DNA of 64,000 bases from Acidocella sp. KAb 2-4 (GTDB lineage Bacteria; Pseudomonadota; Alphaproteobacteria; Acetobacterales; Acetobacteraceae). Of this stretch, positions 31,723 through 38,901 are shown piece by piece. The notes under the pieces are model-generated. The model saw only the letters and a program-made list of their open reading frames with translations, did not search any database and was not told the origin of the DNA. The translations under genes and the position numbers were made by a program. The stretch lies in NCBI RefSeq assembly GCF_020567705.1, contig NZ_JAJDJU010000004.1:62001-126000 (forward strand), read 5' to 3'. Every line of letters begins with the position of its first letter. The first letter of the stretch is position 1.

Positions 31723-32711
31723 GGCCCCGGCGGCAGCAGCGCGATGCGGGCATCGGCCGGCATGCCGGGCAGCAGCTCATGGGTCGGGTTGTCGATGTCG
31801 ATCCGCACCCGGTAAACCAGCGTGATGCGCTCGGCATAGGTCTGCACGGTCTTCGGCGTGAACTCGGCCTGTGGCGAAATGAAGCTGATATGGCCGTGAT
31901 AGATCTTGCCCGGATAGGTGTCGGTGGCCACGTCCACCGCCTCGCCCAGCCGGATCTTGCCGAGGTCGGGCTCGTTCACATAGGCGCGCAGCCAGACATG
32001 GTCGAGATCGTCGAGCGTGAAGATCGCCACCCCCGGCCCGGCGAGTTCCCCCAACTCGGCCTCGCGCACCGCGATCACGCCCGCGAATGGCGCGGTGAGC
32101 GTGGTGTAGCCGAGCGTGATGTCATCGAGATGCTGCCTGGCCTGCGCGGCGGCGAGATCAGCCTGCGCCAGCCCGATATTGGCCGCGGCCTGCTGCGCCA
32201 CGGCCTCATCATGCGCCAAAGTGGCGGCGGATTGCTTGGCCGCCGTCACCGCCAGATCGCGCGTCTGCACCGAGACCGCCTTGGCCGCCAGCAATTGCTG
32301 GGCGCGGGCGGCGTCACGCTGCTTCTCGGCCAGATCGGCCTGATCGCTGGCGATGTTGTGCTGCGCGGCGGCGAGGCTGCTCTGGTTCACCGCCACCTGG
32401 GCCTCGGCCACTTGCACATTGGCGCGGTCGATCTCGACCTGCTGGCGGTAGATCCGGTCGTCGAGCCGGGCCAGCACGGTACCGGCCCGCACCTCGGCGC
32501 CTTCGTCGAACGGCAGGGCCACGATGGGGGCCTGCACATTGGTGAAGCTGAGTACGCTCTCATGCGCCTCGATATTGCCCGAAACGATCACCTGCCCCGG
32601 CGCCGCGGCGCCAAACGGCCCCTGCCCGCCCGTATCGAGCCGCCATGCCGCATACAACCCCGCGGCGACAAGCAGCACCGCGAGCGCGGTAAGGGCACGG
32701 CGGAGGGTCAT
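31719..32711 (-). CDS. HlyD-family periplasmic adaptor subunit
   Basis: The 330-residue product starts MTLRRALTALAVLLVAAGLYAAW (one membrane anchor). It has the split biotinyl-lipoyl domain (VIVSGNIEAHES, then DDITLGYTTLTAPFAGVIAV), a long coiled coil rich in Ala/Gln (~95-190) and a beta-barrel end. It bridges the inner-membrane ABC complex to the outer membrane, like YbhG/YhiI. I chose ATG 32711; a TTG at 32747 would add 12 residues. It is first in the operon and the upstream region has an FNR-like palindrome. Confidence 0.9.
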   Translation of the reverse strand: MTLRRALTALAVLLVAAGLYAAWRLDTGGQGPFGAAAPGQVIVSGNIEAHESVLSFTNVQAPIVALPFDEGAEVRAGTVLARLDDRIYRQQVEIDRANVQVAEAQVAVNQSSLAAAQHNIASDQADLAEKQRDAARAQQLLAAKAVSVQTRDLAVTAAKQSAATLAHDEAVAQQAAANIGLAQADLAAAQARQHLDDITLGYTTLTAPFAGVIAVREAELGELAGPGVAIFTLDDLDHVWLRAYVNEPDLGKIRLGEAVDVATDTYPGKIYHGHISFISPQAEFTPKTVQTYAERITLVYRVRIDIDNPTHELLPGMPADARIALLPPGP

Positions 32712-32776
32712 GCGGAACGGACCATGGGAAATATCGGCATCTGGCAAAACCGTAACGGCTTGATCATCGCCAAACC

Positions 32777-32790
32777 TTGACCTGCGTCAA
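32777..32790. promoter_or_regulatory. FNR/FixK-like palindrome upstream of the ABC export operon
   Basis: TTGACCTGCGTCAA is a perfect palindrome TTGAC-N4-GTCAA, of the relaxed FNR/FixK type used in Alphaproteobacteria. It is centred about 72 bases upstream of the hlyD-like ATG, just before the modC stop. Confidence 0.45.
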
Positions 32791-32797
32791 GACGCGC

Positions 32798-33868
32798 TCA
32801 GCCCGGCGCGGCCAGCGCCATCGCCTTAACCTGCGCATAAACCATGCCGCCCACGGCGAGGCCCAGGCTGTCGAAGGATTTGCGGGTGATGCTGGAGAGC
32901 AGCCGCGTTTGCCCCACCGCCAACACGAGATTGACATGCGGGCCGGCAGCGGTCTCGGCGGAGAGAATACGCGCGGGCAGCGCATTGAGAATGCTGCTGT
33001 CCCAGGGCTCGGTTTTGGCGATGCTGACATCGCTGGCACGAACCCTTAGCCGCACCGCCGCACCCGCTGGCCCGTGCCATCCGGGCACGGTAAGCGCCAC
33101 CCCCGCCCCGGCGCAGGTGGTGAGGTCATAAATTTCGTCGTAAGCCTGGGCGCGCAGTTCCAGCACCATGGCGGCGTCGCGCCTGGCGGCGAAGGGCAAC
33201 GCCGGGTCGGTGAGCAGCGCGCCGAGCTCTCCGCGCGCGGCGATCCGCCCGCCGGGGCGCATCAGCAGCAGATAATCGGCGATCTGCTCGATCTCGGCGA
33301 GGTCGTGCGAGACATAGACCGCGGGCACCGCGAACAACCGCGAGACCTCGCGCAGACGGGGCAGGATCTGCTGCGCCGCCTCGCGGTCGAGCGCGGCAAG
33401 GGGTTCGTCGAGCAACAGCAGACGCGGCTGGGCCAGCAGGGCGCGGCCAATGGCGACGCGCTGGCGCTCGCCACCCGAGAGCCCGGCCGGGGCGCGGGCG
33501 AGCAACGGTTCCAGCCCCAGGGCGTCGATCACCGCAGCATCGGTAATGCGCGGCGCGCCCTTGGCCCGGCGCAGGCCGAAGCGCAGATTCTCCCGCACCG
33601 AGAGATGCGCGAACAGCCGCGCCTCCTGAAACACCATGCCCAGCGCCCGCCGGTGCGGCGGCAGAAATATCGGCCCCTCCTGCCAGATTTCGCCGTCCAC
33701 GCGCAGCGCCGCGCCGGGCAGGCGCAGCAGCCCGGCCAGGCAGCGCAGCAGCGTGGTCTTGCCGCAGCCCGAGGGGCCGAACAGCCCGGTAATGCCCGCT
33801 GACGGGGCCTCAAACGCCACATCGAGCGCGAAGCCCCCGGCATCACCCGCGAAGCGCGCGGCGATCAG
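32798..33868 (-). CDS. modC: Molybdate ABC transporter ATP-binding protein
   Basis: The 356-residue product has Walker A GPSGCGKTT, signature LSGGERQRVAIGRAL, Walker B LLLLDEPLAALD and H-loop YVSHDLAEI, then a C-terminal molybdate-binding (MopB/TOBE) domain with ASDVSIAKTEPWDSSILN, which marks ModC. No ATG, GTG or TTG lies at the right place. Aligning with E. coli ModC puts the start at CTG 33868, which overlaps the modB stop as CTGA and gives exactly the same N-terminal length (25 residues to the conserved G-I-T). The start is therefore probably a rare CTG, reached by coupling. Confidence 0.88.
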   Translation of the reverse strand: MIAARFAGDAGGFALDVAFEAPSAGITGLFGPSGCGKTTLLRCLAGLLRLPGAALRVDGEIWQEGPIFLPPHRRALGMVFQEARLFAHLSVRENLRFGLRRAKGAPRITDAAVIDALGLEPLLARAPAGLSGGERQRVAIGRALLAQPRLLLLDEPLAALDREAAQQILPRLREVSRLFAVPAVYVSHDLAEIEQIADYLLLMRPGGRIAARGELGALLTDPALPFAARRDAAMVLELRAQAYDEIYDLTTCAGAGVALTVPGWHGPAGAAVRLRVRASDVSIAKTEPWDSSILNALPARILSAETAAGPHVNLVLAVGQTRLLSSITRKSFDSLGLAVGGMVYAQVKAMALAAPG

Positions 33869-34530
33869 GCGCGCAGCCGCGCCATGCGCGCCTCCGCCCG
33901 TAAGGTGACGAGAATGACACCGAAGGAGAACACCGCCATGCCTGCGGCCAGGGCTCCGGCCTCGGGCCAGCGCAGCGTCTCCACATCGTTGAAGATGACG
34001 ATGGAGAGGACCTCGGTCTTGCCGGGGATGTCGCCGCCCAGCATCAGCACCATGCCGAATTCGCCCAGCGTATGCGCGAAGCTGAGGATCGCGCCAGTGA
34101 CGATGCCGCCGCGCGCCAGCGGCAGGATGACGAACACGAACGCGTCCCACGGCGCGGCGCGCAGGGTGAGCGCGGCCTCCCACGGGGCCGAGCCGATAGC
34201 GGCGAAGGCGCTGCGCACCGGCTGCACCATGAAGGGCAGCGAGCAGACCACCGAGCCGATGACGAGACCCGTGAAGCTGAAGGCCAGCGTGTGCAGCCCG
34301 GCCAGCGCCAGCAGCGGCGCCAACGGGCCATGCGGCCCGAGCAGGATGAGCAAATAGAAGCCCAGCACGGTCGGTGGCAGCACCAGCGGCAGCGCGATCA
34401 CCGCGCCCAGCGCCTCGACCCACCAGCCCCGCCCGCGCGCCAAGCCCCAGGCGAGGGGCACGCCCAGCAGCAACAGCAGCGCCGTACTCAGCCCCGCCAG
34501 TTCCAGCGTGAGGGGGATGGCGGCGGGCAT
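33865..34530 (-). CDS. modB: Molybdate ABC transporter permease
   Basis: The 221-residue inner-membrane protein has five to six hydrophobic helices and the permease EAA-like loop (SAPWEAALTLRAAPWDAFVFVILPLARGGIVTGAILSFAHTLGEFG). LPLVLPPTVLGFYLL and FAHTLGEFGMVLMLGG are hallmark ModB segments. It lies between modA (6 bases upstream) and modC (4-base overlap). Molybdate import fits a bacterium that needs molybdoenzymes, for example under low oxygen. Confidence 0.93.
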   Translation of the reverse strand: MPAAIPLTLELAGLSTALLLLLGVPLAWGLARGRGWWVEALGAVIALPLVLPPTVLGFYLLILLGPHGPLAPLLALAGLHTLAFSFTGLVIGSVVCSLPFMVQPVRSAFAAIGSAPWEAALTLRAAPWDAFVFVILPLARGGIVTGAILSFAHTLGEFGMVLMLGGDIPGKTEVLSIVIFNDVETLRWPEAGALAAGMAVFSFGVILVTLRAEARMARLRA

Positions 34531-34536
34531 CGCGGC

Positions 34537-35316
34537 TTAGGGCGTGGTGCCGTAGCCGTAGCCGCGGATGATCGCACGCGCCTCCGGCGTTTGCAGATAG
34601 GCCAAAAAGGCGCGGGCGGCGGGGTCATCTTCTCCGGCTTTCAGCAGCGCGGCGTCCTGCATGATCGGCTGATACAGGCTCTGCGGCACCACCCAGGCGG
34701 AGCCGGATTTATCCTGCAACACTTCGGAGAGAGCGACAAACCCCAGCTCGGCATTGCCGCTGGCGATGAACTGATAAGCCTGGGCGATATTTTCGCCGGT
34801 GACCAGCTTGGGCGCCACCGCGGCATACACGCCCAACGCCTTCAGCGCCTGCACCGCCGCCGCGCCATAAGGGGCCGATTGCGGGTTGGCGATGGCGAGA
34901 TGGGTGAAATGGCCCGTCTGCAACACTTGGCCCTGGGCATCGACGAAGCCGGGCTGCGCGCTCCACAGCGCCAGCCGGCCAACAGCGTAGGTGAACACGC
35001 TGCCCGGCACGGCCAGCCCCATCGCCGCGAGCTTCCGCGGGCGCGCGGCGTCGGCCGAGAGGAACACCGCATAGGGCGCGCCCTGGGTGATTTGCGCCAA
35101 AATTTGTCCCGAGGCGGCGAAGCTCAATACCAGGGTGTCACCGGTCTTCTGCTCGAAGGCGGCGGCGAGGCGCTTGGCCGGCACGGTGAAATCCGCCGCC
35201 ACGGCGACCGAGGTCTCCTCCGCGCGGGCCGGGGCAGGCCGCAGACCAAAAGCCACGATGCCGAGCGCGGCGAGCATCGCCAACTGGCGGCGGGAGGGGG
35301 GGCGCGGCAATGTCAT
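34537..35316 (-). CDS. modA: Molybdate-binding periplasmic protein
   Basis: The 259-residue product has a signal sequence (RRQLAMLAALGIVAFGLRPAPARAEE, with a twin arginine) and a ModA-type binding domain: VAVAADFTVPAKRLAAAFEQKTG, LSFAASGQILAQITQGAPYAVFLSAD and LAIANPQSAPYGAAAVQALKALG. I chose ATG 35316; upstream in-frame codons to 35475 run through the promoter region and give a non-homologous extension. First gene of modABC. I saw no ModE box or Moco riboswitch in the 170 bases upstream. Confidence 0.92.
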   Translation of the reverse strand: MTLPRPPSRRQLAMLAALGIVAFGLRPAPARAEETSVAVAADFTVPAKRLAAAFEQKTGDTLVLSFAASGQILAQITQGAPYAVFLSADAARPRKLAAMGLAVPGSVFTYAVGRLALWSAQPGFVDAQGQVLQTGHFTHLAIANPQSAPYGAAAVQALKALGVYAAVAPKLVTGENIAQAYQFIASGNAELGFVALSEVLQDKSGSAWVVPQSLYQPIMQDAALLKAGEDDPAARAFLAYLQTPEARAIIRGYGYGTTP

Positions 35317-35490
35317 GGGCGTCTCCGGCAAGATTGTTCGGCCCGCAAAGCCCCGGGCATGCGCTCCGTGTTTACCCTCAAAGCCCGAATCGCGGCAACG
35401 CGGCACTTGCCTTGAGGGCGGGAGCCTTCCTAAACTCGCGGCGGCGGGGTGCGCTCCCGCGCCAGCAAAAATCACAGGAGGATTTCGACG

Positions 35491-35907
35491 ATGTCCGCGC
35501 TTCTCGAAGGAGGCTGCGCATGCGGCCAGATCCGTTACGAATGCACCGCCGAGCCACTATTCACCGCGCATTGCCATTGCCGCGACTGCCAGCAGGCCTC
35601 GGGCGGCGGAATGGCCACCGTGAGCGGCGTGCCGAGCGCCGCCTTCCGGGTGACGAAGGGCACGCCGAAATCGTTCCACTACGCCGGCAATAGCGGCAAG
35701 GGGCTGGACCGCAATTTCTGCCCGAATTGCGGCGCGCGGCTGTACACCAATAATCTCGGCGCGCTGCCGGATGTGACCTTCATCGCCGTCGGCAGCCTGG
35801 ACGATTCGTCGAAGGTGAACCCGACCATGCACATCTTCACCGCCAGCGCCCAGCCCTGGGACAAGATCACGGACGGCCTGCCGCAATACCCCGGCATGCC
35901 GGGGTGA
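35491..35907 (+). CDS. GFA/CENP-V-family zinc protein
   Basis: The 138-residue product is a member of the glutathione-dependent formaldehyde-activating (GFA) fold: GGCACGQIRYEC near the N-terminus, AHCHCRDCQQASG and FCPNCGARLYT supply the zinc cysteines. ATG 35491 follows AGGAGG at 9 bases. GFA proteins are often mis-named; substrate unclear, possibly an S-hydroxymethyl or other thiol adduct. It is convergent with the sulfide operon and divergent from modA, so it is probably transcribed alone. Confidence 0.88.
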   Translation: MSALLEGGCACGQIRYECTAEPLFTAHCHCRDCQQASGGGMATVSGVPSAAFRVTKGTPKSFHYAGNSGKGLDRNFCPNCGARLYTNNLGALPDVTFIAVGSLDDSSKVNPTMHIFTASAQPWDKITDGLPQYPGMPG

Positions 35908-35914
35908 GCGGGCG

Positions 35915-36688
35915 TTAAAAGCTGCGCGCCAGCATATAAACGGCGACGACGCAGATCAGCTCCGCGAAGACGGTGGTGAGCCGACCGCGCTGGGCGGCGA
36001 GCCCCCGCGCGGCCATCGACCCGGCCACGCCGCCAAAAATGCCGCCCGCGATGAACAGCGCGGCCAGCAGCCAGTCCACCAGCCCGGAGAGGGCGTAATT
36101 CGCCGCCGTGGTCAGGCCGAAGGCGGTGACGGCGACAAGAGAGGTGGCGACGGCGTTGAGGATCGGCATGCCGGTGGAGCCGATCAACCCCGGCACGATG
36201 AGAAACCCGCCGCCAATGCCGAAGAAGCCCGAGAACGCCCCGGTGCCGAAGCCAAACGCGGCCACGCGCGGGGCGCGCTCGCGGTCGCAATCGGCGCCCA
36301 GGGTCTCGGGCGCGTGGCGATGGCGCAGCATCAGCGCCGCCACCAGCAGCATCAGCAGCGCGAACAGGAACAACAGATGCTGCCCGTTGAAGGCCTTGCC
36401 CGCCGAGGAGCCGAGCGCGGCGCCCAGAATTCCGGCCGCCGCGAACACGCCGCCGCATTTCCAGCGCACATTGCCCGCGCGGGCATGGTGGAACAGCCCG
36501 GTGGCGGCATTGGCGGCCACGGCCAGGGCCGAGGTGCCAATGGCGATATGCGGGTCATGCACGCCGACGACATAGAGCATCAGCGGCACCGCCAGGATCG
36601 AGCCGCCGCCCCCCACCAGCCCGAGTGTGAAGCCCACCGCCCCACCCGAGAGCAGGGCCAAAGCGCTATGCAGCAGGTCCATATTCAT
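35915..36688 (-). CDS. TauE/SafE-family membrane transporter (putative sulfur-anion exporter)
   Basis: The 257-residue product has about eight hydrophobic helices in two repeats, with GGAVGFTLGLVGGGGSILAVPLMLYVVG at the start and GAFSGFFGIGGGFLIVPGL in the second half. These are the paired glycine-rich motifs of the TauE/SafE (DUF81) family. It is last in the sulfide operon, directly after the persulfide-dioxygenase gene, so sulfite (the product of that enzyme) or a related sulfur compound is the likely export substrate. Confidence 0.88.
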   Translation of the reverse strand: MNMDLLHSALALLSGGAVGFTLGLVGGGGSILAVPLMLYVVGVHDPHIAIGTSALAVAANAATGLFHHARAGNVRWKCGGVFAAAGILGAALGSSAGKAFNGQHLLFLFALLMLLVAALMLRHRHAPETLGADCDRERAPRVAAFGFGTGAFSGFFGIGGGFLIVPGLIGSTGMPILNAVATSLVAVTAFGLTTAANYALSGLVDWLLAALFIAGGIFGGVAGSMAARGLAAQRGRLTTVFAELICVVAVYMLARSF

Positions 36689-36693
36689 TGCGG

Positions 36694-37611
36694 TTACAGC
36701 ATGTTCAGCGGCAGCTTCAGATAGCTGACTCCGTTTGTTTCCGCGGGCGGGAAATGCCCGGCGCGGATATTCACCTGTACTGAGGGCAGCAACAGGCGCG
36801 GCATATCCAGCTTGGCGTCGCGCGCGGTGCGCATGGCGGTGAAGGCCGCCTCGCTCACGCCGTCATGCACATGAATGTTGCCCACGCGCTCGGCGGCGAT
36901 GGTGGTCTCCCACACATAGTCGTCCCGCCCCGGGGCTTTGTAGTCGTGGCAGAGGAACAGCCGCGCCTGCCCCGGCAAAGCCAGCAGGCGGCGGATGGAG
37001 CGGAACAGCTGCGCGGCATCGCCGCCGGGGAAATCGGCGCGGGCGGTGCCATAATCGGGCATGAACAGCGTGTCGCCGGCGAACACCGCATCGCCGATCA
37101 CATAAGCGAGATCAGCCGGAGTATGGCCCGGCACATGCAGCGCGATGGCGGGTACACCGCCAATGGCGAAACCCTCGCCATCCTTGAACAAATGGTCGAA
37201 CTGGCCGCCATCACGCGCGAACTCACCGCCGAGATTGAAGATCCTGCCAAACACCTGCTGCACCGCGGCGATATGCTCGCCGATGGCGATGCGTCCGCCG
37301 CATTGTTTCTGGATGTAGGCGGCGGCGGAGAGGTGATCGGCATGGGCGTGGGTTTCCAGCAGCCAATCGAGCTGCAGCCCCGTCTCGCGCAGGAAGGCGA
37401 TCACCGCGTCGGCCGAGCGCGTGGCGGTGCGGCCCGAGGCGGGGTCGAAATCGAGCACGCTGTCGATCACCGCCGCGCGCCCCGCAGCGGGGTCGTAGAC
37501 GACATGTGTGGCGGTGAAGGTCGCCTCGTCGAAAAAACTGCGCACCAGGGCGCGCGCGGCGCTGGTGGCGTCGATCTGTGCGGCGGCGGCGGCGAGGGCG
37601 GTGTCGGTCAT
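36694..37611 (-). CDS. MBL-fold persulfide dioxygenase-like protein (ETHE1/Blh type)
   Basis: The 305-residue product has the metallo-beta-lactamase motif LETHAHADHLSAAAYIQ (metal ligands H-x-H-x-D-H), HVPGHTPADLAYVIGDAVFAGDTLFMPDYGTARADFPGG and FLCHDYKAPGRDD, as in ETHE1-like persulfide dioxygenases and the BigR-linked Blh proteins. It would oxidise glutathione persulfide to sulfite with O2. It overlaps the methyltransferase gene by 4 bases and sits in the operon that starts with SQR, where persulfide is made. The iron site is inferred, not seen. Confidence 0.88.
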   Translation of the reverse strand: MTDTALAAAAAQIDATSAARALVRSFFDEATFTATHVVYDPAAGRAAVIDSVLDFDPASGRTATRSADAVIAFLRETGLQLDWLLETHAHADHLSAAAYIQKQCGGRIAIGEHIAAVQQVFGRIFNLGGEFARDGGQFDHLFKDGEGFAIGGVPAIALHVPGHTPADLAYVIGDAVFAGDTLFMPDYGTARADFPGGDAAQLFRSIRRLLALPGQARLFLCHDYKAPGRDDYVWETTIAAERVGNIHVHDGVSEAAFTAMRTARDAKLDMPRLLLPSVQVNIRAGHFPPAETNGVSYLKLPLNML

Positions 37612-38240
37612 GGTGTATCCGGTTTGCGAATGGCGACGAGATCGATGAGCGCCGACATGCCGGCATGCGCCTTGCCTTCGGCGATCACGCTATCATGCGC
37701 GCGCAGCTCGGCGATCTCCATGTCGGCGAAGGCCTCGCGCAGCTGGGCTTCGGTGTAGAGCTGGTCGATCTCCGGCGGGCCGCCGGTGTTGAAGCCGCGC
37801 TGCTCCGGGCGGTAGCCCTGCATCAGCAGCACCCCACCCGGTTTGAGCGCGCGCTTGAGATGGCTGAAGAAGGCCGGGCGCTCTGCCGGAACGATGAACT
37901 GCACGAAGATGGCGGCCACCACATCGAAGGCCGCTTCCGGCCAGGCCCAGCTTGTGACATCCGCCCGCTCCCAGCGCAGGCTCACCCCGCGCGCGGCGGC
38001 GAGGCGCCTGGCCTTGGCGATGGCGGCGGGGGAAATCTCGGTGGCGAGCACATCCGCCCCCAGGCTGGCGAGGAACACCCCGTTGCGGCCCTCGCCATCG
38101 GCCACGCTGAGCACGCGCGCCCCCGGCTTGATCCGCCCGGCCTGCGCCGCGAGAAACGCGTTTGGCGCCTCGCCGAACACGTAATCCTCGGTCGCGGCGA
38201 AGCGCTGTTCCCAGAATTCGGCGCGGGGGAGCTGTGCCAT
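37608..38240 (-). CDS. Class I SAM-dependent methyltransferase (TehB/thiopurine-type)
   Basis: The 210-residue product has EFWEQRFAATEDYVFGEAPNAFL at the N-terminus, a SAM motif I VLSVADGEGRNGVFLASLGADVLATEISP (DGEGRN replaces the usual DxGxGxG) and VLMQGYRPEQ later. This is the pattern of small TehB/thiopurine methyltransferase-like enzymes. It is embedded in the sulfide operon with overlaps or 1-base gaps on both sides, so a thiol, sulfide or persulfide is a plausible methyl acceptor. That is inference; no active-site residue proves it. Confidence 0.8.
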   Translation of the reverse strand: MAQLPRAEFWEQRFAATEDYVFGEAPNAFLAAQAGRIKPGARVLSVADGEGRNGVFLASLGADVLATEISPAAIAKARRLAAARGVSLRWERADVTSWAWPEAAFDVVAAIFVQFIVPAERPAFFSHLKRALKPGGVLLMQGYRPEQRGFNTGGPPEIDQLYTEAQLREAFADMEIAELRAHDSVIAEGKAHAGMSALIDLVAIRKPDTP

Positions 38241-38241
38241 C

Positions 38242-38445
38242 TCAGTTAAACGCGCAGCCGGATTTCAGGCCGAGCTTCTTCAGGATCAGCGCCGCCGGGC
38301 AGAAGCCGGAAAACCCGGTTTGCAGCAGATTGAGCCCGACAAAGGCGGTGAGCAGCAGCCACCAATGCGAAAACGCCAGGCTCAGCCCGAGGCTCAGCAG
38401 CACCATGAAACCGGCGAACGAAAATACGGCTCTATCAATGTTCAT
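38242..38445 (-). CDS. DUF2892 small membrane protein (YgaP membrane-domain-like)
   Basis: The 67-residue product has two hydrophobic helices and ends with LLQTGFSGFCPAALILKKLGLKSG, the DUF2892 signature found at the C-terminus of YgaP rhodaneses. The start is ATG 38445, 7 bases after AAGGAG; the codon at 38451 is a TTG. DUF2892 proteins are often linked to sulfur metabolism, and the matching rhodanese domain is encoded separately here (40631-40963). It lies 1 base before the methyltransferase gene. Confidence 0.85.
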   Translation of the reverse strand: MNIDRAVFSFAGFMVLLSLGLSLAFSHWWLLLTAFVGLNLLQTGFSGFCPAALILKKLGLKSGCAFN

Positions 38446-38455
38446 CGTCAACTCC

Positions 38456-38893
38456 TTAAGGGGATAGAAACGGGCGGGTCCATTGCACGATCTGCGCGGC
38501 GGCCATCGCCCCGGCCTGCTGCGCGGCGAGCTTGCCGCCCGAAAACAGCATCAGCGTGGGGATCGAGCGGATGCCGTACCGCGCCATCGTCTCGGGCGCG
38601 GTGTCGGCATCCAGTTTCAGCAGCCGCGCGCGCGGCTCCAGCAGCGCCGCCGTCTGGGCGAATTGCGGCGCCATGGCGCGGCAGGGGCCGCACCAATTGG
38701 CCCAGACATCGACCAGCACGGGGATGCCGTCATGCGCCACATGCCGCGCCAGCCCCGCCTCGTCCACCGCCTGGGGCTGGCCAGTGAACAGCTTCTTGCG
38801 GCAGGCGCCGCAGATCGGGCCATCGGCCAGCTTGGCGGCGGGCACACGGTTGAGCGTGCCGCAGGCGGGGCAAACCAGGGTGAGCGCGGTCAT
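38456..38893 (-). CDS. trxC: Thioredoxin, TrxC (thioredoxin 2)-like with N-terminal zinc ribbon
   Basis: The 145-residue product has an N-terminal zinc ribbon (CPAC at ~9-12 and CGAC at ~28-31), then a thioredoxin domain with VLVDVWANWCGPCRAMAPQF and the cis-proline region IRSIPTLMLF. This layout defines TrxC. It lies 8 bases after SQR and probably reduces persulfides or disulfides formed during sulfide oxidation. Confidence 0.92.
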   Translation of the reverse strand: MTALTLVCPACGTLNRVPAAKLADGPICGACRKKLFTGQPQAVDEAGLARHVAHDGIPVLVDVWANWCGPCRAMAPQFAQTAALLEPRARLLKLDADTAPETMARYGIRSIPTLMLFSGGKLAAQQAGAMAAAQIVQWTRPFLSP

Positions 38894-38901
38894 GGTGGAC
38901 C

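Noticed and set aside
32711-32747. TTG 32747 as start of the HlyD-like protein
   Set aside because: It adds a short hydrophilic extension before the membrane anchor, and ATG 32711 gives the typical N-terminus.
33868-34423. Extension of the modC frame up to 34423
   Set aside because: It is a shifted reading of modB; homology to ModC begins only at 33868.
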